A stretch of 13,781 bases of DNA from Acidobacteriota bacterium (GTDB lineage: Bacteria; Acidobacteriota; Terriglobia; Acidiferrales; UBA7541): positions 451-14,231 of the forward strand of contig QHZC01000269.1 of NCBI GenBank assembly GCA_003224515.1. The letters are read 5' to 3'. The notes beneath the pieces are model-generated. The model saw nothing but the letters and a program-made list of their open reading frames with translations. It searched no databases and had not been told where the DNA came from. The position numbers were made by a program, and so were the translations under genes. This document shows, in pieces, positions 7,093 through 13,491 of this stretch (position 1 is its first letter; each line of letters begins with the position of its first letter).

Positions 7093-7166
7093 CCCTTCGA
7101 TTTGGCGGTTGCAAAATTTCAATTGGACGCCGCGATTCGGCGCCGGTAAGTTAAGAGCTATGAATT

Positions 7167-7844
7167 ATGATAGAGGCTCTTTGTCGGTCAGCCGACCCCT
7201 TGCCTGAAGTCTTGGGCAAAGTCGTAGAAGTCCTTTCTGCCGTGGTGGAGTCCGATTCGTATTTTGTCTACGTCCTCGAGGGGGTTGAGCTTGTCTTGCG
7301 GGCCTCCAAAAATCCGCATTCGGAAGTTGTAGATCGATTGAAGCTTCGTCTGGGACAAGGCATCACCGGCTGGGTTGCCGAGCATAAGAGACCGGTGGCC
7401 GTCGCGCGTGATGCTTTCCAAGATCCACGGTTCCGATCATTCAACGAACTGCCCGAAGATCTCTACCAGGCATTTCTGTCTGTGCCGGTGCTATCGCGAG
7501 ACAAGCTCGTAGGAGTCATAAACCTGCAACACCGGCAGCCTCACAACTACAGTCAGCGCGAGATTCATCTCATTTCCACCATTGGGTTTCTGGTAGGCGC
7601 CGAGATTGAAATGGCCCGGCTCGAGGGAGAGAACTCAGAGCTTTCCGAACAATTGGAGACCCGGAAGGCAATCGAGCGCGCCAAAGGGATTCTGCAGCGC
7701 GATTTGCAACTGAGCGAACAAGAGGCTTATGTCACCCTGCAACGGCAAAGTCGCCAACGGCGCAAGTCGATGAAAGAAATTGCGGAAGCGATCGTCCTGA
7801 GCGAGGACGTCAAACGTACCCCGGGCAAGCCGAAACCTAGTTAG
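7167..7844 (+). CDS. GAF-ANTAR domain RNA-binding antitermination regulator
   Basis: The protein has 225 residues. A GAF sensory domain spans about 12-148 (VVEVLSAVVESDSYFVYVLE, then GQGITGWVAEHKRPVAVARD, then LSVPVLSRDKLVGVINLQH), followed by a short coiled coil (147-165) and an ANTAR domain at about 160-213 with the diagnostic RKAIERAKGILQ and MKEIAEAIV helices. ANTAR proteins bind paired RNA hairpins with six-base loops and prevent a terminator from forming; the GAF part would sense a small molecule or redox state. The start is forced to ATG 7167 or nearby by an in-frame TGA at 7161; the ribosome site is weak. It sits 75 bases after a terminator with a competing hairpin, a possible target. 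No kinase partner is adjacent. Domain calls are firm; signal and targets are unknown. Confidence 0.92.
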   Translation: MIEALCRSADPLPEVLGKVVEVLSAVVESDSYFVYVLEGVELVLRASKNPHSEVVDRLKLRLGQGITGWVAEHKRPVAVARDAFQDPRFRSFNELPEDLYQAFLSVPVLSRDKLVGVINLQHRQPHNYSQREIHLISTIGFLVGAEIEMARLEGENSELSEQLETRKAIERAKGILQRDLQLSEQEAYVTLQRQSRQRRKSMKEIAEAIVLSEDVKRTPGKPKPS

Positions 7845-7948
7845 ATCCACTGCGCCGTCGAGTCGACCCATTGGCAAAGCCGGGAAAACATACTTTGCGC
7901 CGGATGGAACGGAATCCGCCGCAGCGAAGATCACAGAACCAGGCGGTA

Positions 7949-8398
7949 CTAATCCGCGGCGGCTTGAGACTTGGCGGGGTCGATCTCGATGCGGCCCTTG
8001 AAATGAGCGCCGTCCTCAATGCTGATCCGTGCCGTAGAAATGTCACCGACCACCGAGCCGTCAGTCTTGACGTCGACACGGTCGCGCGCATGGACGTTGC
8101 CGACGACTTTGCCGTAGACGACCACTTCGCCGGCGTGAATTTCGGAATTGAGCTGGGCGGTTGAGCCTACCGTTAGTTGATGGCCGCGCAGCGTAATCTG
8201 GCCGTCGACCTTGCCGTCGATCTGCAAGTCTTCGGTGCCGGTGATATGACCCTTGATTTGCAAGCTTGAACCGAGGCGCGCAGAAGTGCGGGCCGTGGGG
8301 CTGCTCGAGCGAGAACTAGAGGGCATGCCAAAAGGCGTTGCTGAGGGTGCGTGTCCCGTCGCTGGCGGTTCGACTTGGGTTTGTTGCTTGCTCCACAT
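7949..8398 (-). CDS. Bactofilin (polymer-forming cytoskeletal protein)
   Basis: This 149-residue protein has the bactofilin/DUF583 beta-helix at about residues 42-140, recognisable from the short repeating strands IKGHITGTEDLQIDGKVDG, AGEVVVYGKVVGNVHA and DGSVVGDISTARISIEDGAHFKG. Bactofilins polymerise without nucleotide, often at the membrane, and position cell-wall enzymes or chromosome factors. The first 40 residues are Ser/Pro/Thr-rich and disordered, the usual tail, and may bind membrane or partners. GGGAGGAAG directly precedes the ATG. The gene is convergent with the GAF-ANTAR gene across 104 bases. Its 163-base upstream region contains a perfect 16-bp palindrome and a leader hairpin. 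A role in cell shape is an inference from the family. Confidence 0.93.
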   Translation of the reverse strand: MWSKQQTQVEPPATGHAPSATPFGMPSSSRSSSPTARTSARLGSSLQIKGHITGTEDLQIDGKVDGQITLRGHQLTVGSTAQLNSEIHAGEVVVYGKVVGNVHARDRVDVKTDGSVVGDISTARISIEDGAHFKGRIEIDPAKSQAAAD

Positions 8399-8434
8399 AC
8401 TTCCTCCCTTATTCGATCCAGAAGAGTTGATTCG

Positions 8435-8453
8435 GCTCCCGGTGGGAGGGAGC
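8435..8453 (-). promoter_or_regulatory. Leader hairpin of the bactofilin gene
   Basis: GCTCCC (8435-8440) and GGGAGC (8448-8453) form a perfect six-pair stem with a seven-base loop, 37 bases before the ATG. In the transcript its 5' side reads GCUCCCUCCC, which is also complementary to the GGGAGG ribosome site, so an alternative pairing is possible. Function is unproven. Confidence 0.35.
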
Positions 8454-8528
8454 AGCTTGGATTCACTCTAGTCGCGCCTGGCCAGAGGAAGCAACTACGA
8501 AAAGGTATTGGTATGCGCAGATCAAACA

Positions 8529-8544
8529 CTGTCCGTACGGACAG
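8529..8544. promoter_or_regulatory. Perfect 16-bp palindrome, operator-like, copy 2
   Basis: CTGTCCGTACGGACAG is an exact palindrome, located 131 bases upstream of the bactofilin ATG and just after the stop of the four-TM protein gene. With one preceding A it matches ACTGTTCTATCGGACAG of the site at 16-32 apart from four loop/half-site bases. Such a symmetric site is typical of a dimeric repressor; the protein is not identified in this window. Confidence 0.55.
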
Positions 8545-8561
8545 GTCAGATGCCACAAACT

Positions 8562-8975
8562 TCAAGCGATCTCTAGAACTCGATTGAGGGAGCCGACCAG
8601 GTATTTCCACGCGAAGTAGTAGACGAGCAGCGCGACAGGTGCGGCGATCGGAAAAGCGTGCGCGGCAAAGTTGGGAATGGGGAAGTTCAGAAGACTCGCG
8701 ACCACGACACCGAGCGGCGCGAGCAAAATTGGCAAGAGCGCGCCATGGAGGCCGATGGAGAGTTGCCGGCGAGAGCGCAGCGCCATGAACAGGACATTCC
8801 AAAGGCCCCACGCATTGGGCACCACGGCCATCGGGAACACGATAACCCGCTCCACGGGAACGGGGATGTTGTAGACGTAGCGAGCCATGGTAAAAACAGT
8901 GGCGACGACGAGGAGGAAAACCGTGGGCACAACAATGCCCGCCATGTACGCGCGAAGATAAATGTGTTGATTCAC
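8562..8975 (-). CDS. Four-TM membrane protein of the sigma operon
   Basis: The protein has 137 residues from a GTG at 8975 that GGAGG precedes by four bases; the open frame continues upstream but would overlap the preceding gene. Four hydrophobic segments are visible at about 12-32, 43-66, 75-97 and 107-125, with a basic LRSRRQ loop after the second, suggesting that loop is cytoplasmic. I recognise no domain. It begins 13 bases after the stop of the small one-TM protein and is the third gene of the ECF sigma operon. It may help sense or transmit an envelope signal, but this is inferred only from position. Confidence 0.75.
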   Translation of the reverse strand: MNQHIYLRAYMAGIVVPTVFLLVVATVFTMARYVYNIPVPVERVIVFPMAVVPNAWGLWNVLFMALRSRRQLSIGLHGALLPILLAPLGVVVASLLNFPIPNFAAHAFPIAAPVALLVYYFAWKYLVGSLNRVLEIA

Positions 8976-8988
8976 AAGGCCTCCAGCT

Positions 8989-9222
8989 TCACAGGTGATA
9001 CAGCAACGTCGGGATAGAACCCGGAAAGAAAACGAGGACCGCGCCCAAAATCGCAGCGAGCGCCCAATCCAACCAAGGGACACTGACTACAGGGGCCGGT
9101 TGCTCCTTGAGCTTGCGGAGCATTTGCGGCCAGAGGTCGCGGCGGAGTTCGGTGTCCTTTGCGGGCGCGATCGCTTGCTTGAGGAGCTCTTTCATCTCTT
9201 TGTTACTTTCTTCGTTGCTCAT
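8989..9222 (-). CDS. Small one-TM protein, putative anti-sigma factor
   Basis: The protein has 77 residues. Residues 1-46 are charged and likely cytoplasmic, including RRDLWPQMLRKL (27-38), a segment resembling the 'LWP' stretch in cytoplasmic parts of acidobacterial anti-sigma factors. Residues 50-75 form one membrane helix, leaving almost nothing outside. The ATG overlaps the sigma factor stop as ATGA, so translation is coupled. There is no HxxxCxxC zinc motif, so it is not a ZAS-type anti-sigma factor. Coupling to an ECF sigma gene is the main reason for the call; the length is short for the role. Confidence 0.75.
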   Translation of the reverse strand: MSNEESNKEMKELLKQAIAPAKDTELRRDLWPQMLRKLKEQPAPVVSVPWLDWALAAILGAVLVFFPGSIPTLLYHL

Positions 9223-9746
9223 TTCGCGTTGGCCTCCACTCCCAAGGAATTGAGTTTCTTGCGCAGCATTCGAACGGCCCGGAACACGCGGACCTTGACA
9301 AGCGCAGCGGAGATGCCCGCGGCTTCGGCGATGTCGTTGTACGGCTGCTCTTCGATCAAGGCCAGCGTGGCCACCAAGCGATATTTTGCCGGAAGCTCCT
9401 GGAAGGCTTCCTTGATCCGCTCGCGAGCTTCCCGGCGGACCGCGGGATCCCCGGCGTTTGCCGAAGGGAGATCCTCGGGAAGCTCGGTTTCGCGGCGCGA
9501 ATGACGCAGATAGTCGAGAGCGACGTTGGTGGAGATCCGGCGCGCCCAGGCACGGAAATTGCCGGCTGCATCGAAGCGCGCTCGGGACCGGTAAATGCGC
9601 CAGAAAGTTTCCACCGTAAGATCCTCTGCAATTCCGTGGTCACGGACGATGCGGACAATCCACGCGTAGACTTCCTTCTGGTACCCTCGAAACAGCGCCT
9701 CGAAGGCTTCCGGGTCGCCCGCCGCGAACCGCTCCAGCAGCTCCAT
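9219..9746 (-). CDS. ECF (RpoE-like) RNA polymerase sigma factor
   Basis: This 175-residue protein has the two-domain ECF layout. Region 2 (about 12-84) includes AEDLTVETFWRIYR, the core-binding and -10 recognition helices, then FRAWARRISTNVALDYLR. Region 4 (about 112-165) includes LPAKYRLVATLALIEEQPYNDIAEAAGIS and the recognition helix around VKVRVFRAVRMLRKKL. Such factors redirect polymerase to a small stress or envelope regulon and usually their own promoter. It is first in a three-gene unit with a coupled one-TM protein and a four-TM protein. The spacer upstream (9747-9860) shows no clear GGAAC-type ECF -35 that I could find, so autoregulation is not demonstrated. Confidence 0.95.
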   Translation of the reverse strand: MELLERFAAGDPEAFEALFRGYQKEVYAWIVRIVRDHGIAEDLTVETFWRIYRSRARFDAAGNFRAWARRISTNVALDYLRHSRRETELPEDLPSANAGDPAVRREARERIKEAFQELPAKYRLVATLALIEEQPYNDIAEAAGISAALVKVRVFRAVRMLRKKLNSLGVEANAK

Positions 9747-9860
9747 TTGCCACTCTCTATACCTACTTACTGGTTTTCAGCGCCCATAGTTACAGTTTTT
9801 TTGGTCCCGGCCTTTTCCATTCCTGGGAGGAAATGCAAGCTCTGGCAGGCCAAAGGAATA

Positions 9861-9898
9861 CCAAAGAAGAAGGCCCGGACGGTCAGCGCGCCCGGGCC
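9861..9898 (-). terminator. Intrinsic terminator of the RNase E/G gene
   Basis: On the minus strand GGCCCGG (9892-9898) pairs perfectly with CCGGGCC (9872-9878) across a 13-base loop, and TTCTTCTTT follows. It begins about 24 bases past the rng stop and so separates it from the sigma factor operon. Confidence 0.6.
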
Positions 9899-9921
9899 CG
9901 TCGGTTTCTGCTGAACCCAGA

Positions 9922-12900
9922 TTAATAGATGTCGTATTGCTCCCAGTGCAGCGTGGCATCGGACTGGATGATGATGTGCTTGTGCGAGGTTTGCTCGAGC
10001 TCGTCGATGAGCATGGACTCGCGGGTCTTCAGCGCTTTGGCGATTTCGGGATTAACGCGAATCGTAAGGTTCGGGCCTTCGTGATCGGCCGTGGCCATCT
10101 TGCGCGCTTCAGCCTGGATTTCGTAGCAGAGCGTGGGGATGGACTTGACCATGCCGGAGCCGGTGCAGTACGGGCAAGGCTGGCAGAGGACGCGCTCGAG
10201 CGCTTGCTTGGTGCGCTTGCGGGTGATGCAGACAAGACCGAACTCGTTGAAGGAAAGCGCTTTTGACGGGGCCTTGTCTTCCTCGAGAGCCTGCTGCAAC
10301 GCGGACAAAACTTTTTCGCGATTGCGGCGCTCTTCCATGTCAATGAAGTCGACAACAATGATGCCGCCGAGGTCGCGCAGGCGAATCTGGCGGACGATCT
10401 CCTTGACGGCTTCGAGGTTGGTCTTGACGATGGTGTCCTCAAGGCGCGTGGAGCCTTTGCCGACGAATTTGCCGGTGTTGACGTCGATGGCCACGAGCGC
10501 CTCTGTGTGGTTGATGACGATGTAGCCGCCGGACTTGAGACAGACTTTGGCGCGCAGGGCTTTGTCGAGCTCGTGCTGAATGCCGAACTCTTCGAAGATC
10601 GGCGTTTCCTTGGAGTACAGCTTGACCTTGTTGACGAGCTTCGGCTGGAAACGGCTGACGAACTCGACGATCTTGCCGTACTCTTCTTCATTGTCGATCC
10701 AAATGCCGGTGAAATCGTCGCTCACGTAATCGCGGAGGATGCGCTCGACGAGGTTGAGATCGCGGTGGAGCAAAGCGGGGGCTTTGCGCTGCTCGCTGCG
10801 TTCCTTGATTTCGTTCCAGGTCTTGCCGAGGAACTCGATGTCGGTGCGAATCTCGTCATCGGTGGCACCACCCGCTGCGGTGCGGACGATAAAGCCACCT
10901 GGATAGGCACCGCCGGTTTCGTTGACCAGGCGCCGGAGCCGCGAGCGGTTTTCGGCGGAGATGATTTTGCGCGAGACGCCGGTGTGATGGACCGTGGGCA
11001 TGTACACCAGGAAACGCCCCGGCAAAGCGACGTGGCTGGTAATCCGCGCGCCCTTCTTGCCCAAAGGCTCCTTGGCGATCTGTATGACCACATCCTGACC
11101 GGCCTTCAGCATTTCGGAAATGAGCTGCGGGCGGCGCGACGGGCTGGAACGTCCCCCCTGATAACCACGGTCATGTCTGGGCCCACCGGGACGGCGTTCG
11201 AAACGCGTTCCGCCGCTGCTGGCGCGTCCACCGCGATCGGGACGGCCACCGCGGCTATCCGGACGTCCGCCACGGGTATCGCGGCCACGGTCACGTCCAC
11301 CGCCGCGGAACGGCCGCTGGAAGCGCGAACGCGGGTTGCCGCCGATGCGGACGGAGTCGCGCGGGAAATCTTCCCGTGGAGCCGCTGGACCGCCAACGCG
11401 CGGGGCACGAGTTTCGCCGGGGAGAAGAATCTCGTCGTCTTCGATGGCCGCCGTGCCTTCCCGGAGGGCTTGGGGGGAGGCTGCAGAGGCTGTAGATATC
11501 GCTTCCTCTTCGACATGCTCCATCTCGATGTGTTCGTGCTCGACCTGTTCATGCTCGCCGTGTTCGTTCGCTCCATGCGCGGCGTCGCGCTCAGCGTGTT
11601 CCTGTGCCACGTCCGCGGCGAATTCCGCCCGGTTGGCCGCGCGTCCAGCTTCAACTTCCTCGACGTCTTCCTCGGAGAGTTCCGAGACTTCAGCGACTGT
11701 TGTTTCTTCAGCTTGTTCTTCGGTTTCTTCTTCGTCGAATTCGGCGCCGCCGACGATCGCATCGGCTTCCGCTTCTTCCTGTGTCTCTTCGTGTTTGGCC
11801 TCGACGAAACCGGAGGCGAGTGCGGCGACTTGATCTTCGTTCAGTTCAGCGTCATTCCTGACGGCTTCCACATTGTTACCAGCCGTCTCCTGTGAAGGTT
11901 CCGCAAGCACACTGCCAGCGGCAGAAGCTTCCTCCCCGGCGCCTGCAACTTCTCGCGAGGGCCCTGCTTCGGCTTCAGCGCTGGCATCGGCCAGGAGCCA
12001 GCGGGGCAACCCGCCGGAGAATCGACGAGGAACGCTGCCGCCGCTCGGAGCCGTGGCGGGTAGATTGCCGGTTGCGCGCGATGCATTTTCTTCGACGGCG
12101 GTCTGCTGCTCGCGTGTCTCGTGCTCCACACTAGGAGCAGGTGTGGGCGCAACCGCGGGCTTGCCGCGATATTTTGCCAGCGATTCGCCCGGAAGAATAA
12201 TCTCTTCTTCGGTGCCATTCGTCACCGAAGGCCCGGGGCTGCGCGGAGCTTCCGCACGCCGGTTATCGTAACTGCGCGGCTGTGCGCCGCGATTATCAAA
12301 TCCACGGGACTCGCCACCTTGTGGTGATGCATATTTCGAGGGAGGCAGATTGCGCACGCCTGGGCCACCCTGCGGGCGGCCTCCGCGATGGCGTCCGCCA
12401 CGGCGTCCCCAACGACCACCGCGGCCGCGATCCCCGCCACGCTCTCCGCTTCGGTCACTACCACGGCCAAAATTCTGGCCCGGGCGGTCGTTACCGCTGC
12501 GGGCAGGATAGTTTTGCGTGGGATTGTAACGCGGGGCGAAGTTCTGGGGCGCGGAAGCGTTGGAATCCGGCTGGCGATCCTCTGCCCCTTCGGCGAGTTG
12601 CTCTTCCATGGGAGCGGAGGGAACCGCGTCGCGATGTTCCTCGAGATGTTCGCCTTCAGTGGCGGACGCTTCTTCGCGGGAAGCGTGCCGCCCGTCAGCG
12701 TGCTGAGCTTCGTCCTGGTGGAACTCCTCGTGGTGCGCTTCTTCGTGATGTTCCGTGGCCCGGGCCAGGGATTCACCGGGAAGCAGGTCTACCGCCGAGC
12801 CATTCGCGGGCGGCAGCGCCGGCGCGGAGGCTTGCGGCTGCTCGTGCGGATGCCCTGGATCGTAGTCCTCGAGGTTTTCGAAAACGTCGCTGACGTACAG

Positions 12901-13101
12901 GAAGGCATCGCCGTCGAGACCAATGTCCACGAAAGCGGACTGCATGCCGGGGAGGACGCGGGTGACTTTTCCTTTGTAGATGCTGCCGACGAGCGCGAAT
13001 TCTTTTTCCCGCTCGATGTAGATTTCGACTAACTGACCTTCTTCGAGAATCGCGACCCGCCGTTCGTGGGAGGCCGCGGAGATAACCAATTCTTTCGACA
13101 T
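9922..13101 (-). CDS. rng: Ribonuclease E/G with a giant disordered insert in the S1 domain
   Basis: RNase E/G cuts single-stranded AU-rich RNA and matures rRNA. The 1059 residues compare with about 490 for RNase G and 1061 for E. coli RNase E, where the extra part is C-terminal. Here the S1 domain starts at about 35 (GSIYKGKVTRVLPGMQSAFVDIG), breaks near residue 80 and resumes at about 660 (LKAGQDVVIQIAKEPLGKKG). Between them lie a His/Glu-rich block (115-155), two RG-rich blocks (200-245, 590-660), a strongly acidic block (420-535) and three LLPGE-like motifs (near 106, 302 and 559). The catalytic part is intact: Asp873 in AIDVNTGK, Asp918 in VVDFIDM, and the CPYC zinc link (Cys976, Cys979). 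The protein ends shortly afterwards with no C-terminal scaffold. AAGGAG precedes the ATG by five bases. It lies downstream of a rodA-like gene. Confidence 0.95.
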   Translation of the reverse strand: MSKELVISAASHERRVAILEEGQLVEIYIEREKEFALVGSIYKGKVTRVLPGMQSAFVDIGLDGDAFLYVSDVFENLEDYDPGHPHEQPQASAPALPPANGSAVDLLPGESLARATEHHEEAHHEEFHQDEAQHADGRHASREEASATEGEHLEEHRDAVPSAPMEEQLAEGAEDRQPDSNASAPQNFAPRYNPTQNYPARSGNDRPGQNFGRGSDRSGERGGDRGRGGRWGRRGGRHRGGRPQGGPGVRNLPPSKYASPQGGESRGFDNRGAQPRSYDNRRAEAPRSPGPSVTNGTEEEIILPGESLAKYRGKPAVAPTPAPSVEHETREQQTAVEENASRATGNLPATAPSGGSVPRRFSGGLPRWLLADASAEAEAGPSREVAGAGEEASAAGSVLAEPSQETAGNNVEAVRNDAELNEDQVAALASGFVEAKHEETQEEAEADAIVGGAEFDEEETEEQAEETTVAEVSELSEEDVEEVEAGRAANRAEFAADVAQEHAERDAAHGANEHGEHEQVEHEHIEMEHVEEEAISTASAASPQALREGTAAIEDDEILLPGETRAPRVGGPAAPREDFPRDSVRIGGNPRSRFQRPFRGGGRDRGRDTRGGRPDSRGGRPDRGGRASSGGTRFERRPGGPRHDRGYQGGRSSPSRRPQLISEMLKAGQDVVIQIAKEPLGKKGARITSHVALPGRFLVYMPTVHHTGVSRKIISAENRSRLRRLVNETGGAYPGGFIVRTAAGGATDDEIRTDIEFLGKTWNEIKERSEQRKAPALLHRDLNLVERILRDYVSDDFTGIWIDNEEEYGKIVEFVSRFQPKLVNKVKLYSKETPIFEEFGIQHELDKALRAKVCLKSGGYIVINHTEALVAIDVNTGKFVGKGSTRLEDTIVKTNLEAVKEIVRQIRLRDLGGIIVVDFIDMEERRNREKVLSALQQALEEDKAPSKALSFNEFGLVCITRKRTKQALERVLCQPCPYCTGSGMVKSIPTLCYEIQAEARKMATADHEGPNLTIRVNPEIAKALKTRESMLIDELEQTSHKHIIIQSDATLHWEQYDIY

Positions 13102-13116
13102 GAAAACTCCTTATGC

Positions 13117-13141
13117 GTGATCCCGGCGTGGCCGGAATCAC
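13117..13141 (-). repeat. CCGG-stem palindrome 1, next to the rng ribosome site
   Basis: An 11-position stem with a single C-A mismatch: arms GTGATCCCGGC (13117-13127) and GCCGGAATCAC (13131-13141), with a three-base loop. It ends four bases before the AAGGAG of rng, so in the transcript it sits directly upstream of the ribosome-binding site. Confidence 0.6.
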
Positions 13142-13154
13142 TCTTCTGTGCAGC

Positions 13155-13169
13155 CCCAGCTTGGCCGGG
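13155..13169. repeat. CCGG-stem palindrome 2
   Basis: CCCAGC (13155-13160), loop TTG, GCCGGG (13164-13169): the same 6-3-6 layout as its neighbours with one A-C mismatch. Confidence 0.45.
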
Positions 13170-13229
13170 ACCGACAGGACGCATCGCCGCGAGCTTCTGC
13201 CCGTCGGAGTTCCCAAAGATCGGCGCCGC

Positions 13230-13246
13230 TCCCGGCAATGCCGGGA
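13230..13246. repeat. CCGG-stem palindrome 3
   Basis: TCCCGGC (13230-13236), loop AAT, GCCGGGA (13240-13246): a perfect seven-pair stem with a three-base loop. Confidence 0.55.
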
Positions 13247-13374
13247 CGCACGTCGGCCACACTTGTAGGGAAGTGGCTTGGCGTTCGAAGCCAGAGGGAA
13301 GAGACTTCCTCAGTCTTTCGAGGCTGGTCCGTCGCCGGAAACAAGCCGGGCGATCGGCGGACGATGCTGTCCTC

Positions 13375-13380
13375 ACTATA
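13375..13380 (-). promoter_or_regulatory. Weak -10 candidate for rng
   Basis: TATAGT on the minus strand, about 270 bases before the rng ATG. No TTGACA-like box lies 16-18 bases upstream, so support is slight; rng may instead be read from the rod-shape operon. Confidence 0.25.
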
Positions 13381-13396
13381 GATCCTTCTTAGTTGC

Positions 13397-13417
13397 GACT
13401 CCGGCCGAGCCGGGATC
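13397..13417. repeat. CCGG-stem palindrome 4
   Basis: CCGGC (13401-13405), loop CGA, GCCGG (13409-13413), flanked by a T-G pair, one mismatch and GA/TC, giving the same mismatch position as palindrome 1. A fifth, degenerate relative may lie at 13441-13466. Confidence 0.45.
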
Positions 13418-13491
13418 GACAATTTCCAATGCAAATTCTATTCCGGTGCGCTCCGGCGAAGCGGAAACGTCACACGGCACTGGCAGCTTGG

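Larger units (their letters stand above)
13102..13491. other. 390-base leader region between rodA-like gene and rng
   Basis: No coding region is supported. It contains a cluster of short CCGG-stem palindromes (listed separately) and a TATAGT -10-like box on the minus strand (13375-13380) with no clear -35. If that box is used, the rng transcript would have a leader of about 265 bases with at least three hairpins. Confidence 0.45.

Noticed and set aside
7874..7898. GCAAAG/CTTTGC stem between the GAF-ANTAR and bactofilin genes as a terminator
   Set aside because: Only six pairs with a 13-base loop and no T tract on either strand; too weak to annotate.
10507..11895. Long plus-strand open frame of 462 codons opposite the RNase E/G gene
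   Set aside because: It is antisense to the RG/Glu-rich insert and catalytic part of rng, and its Phe/Leu/Val-rich product is what the complement of Glu/Lys/Arg codons gives. No ribosome site or recognisable domain.
11106..12218. Low-complexity repeats in the RNase E/G insert as possible tandem DNA repeats or a CRISPR-like array
   Set aside because: The repetition is at the amino-acid level (RGG, Glu/His) with varied codons; there is no fixed repeat-spacer period.
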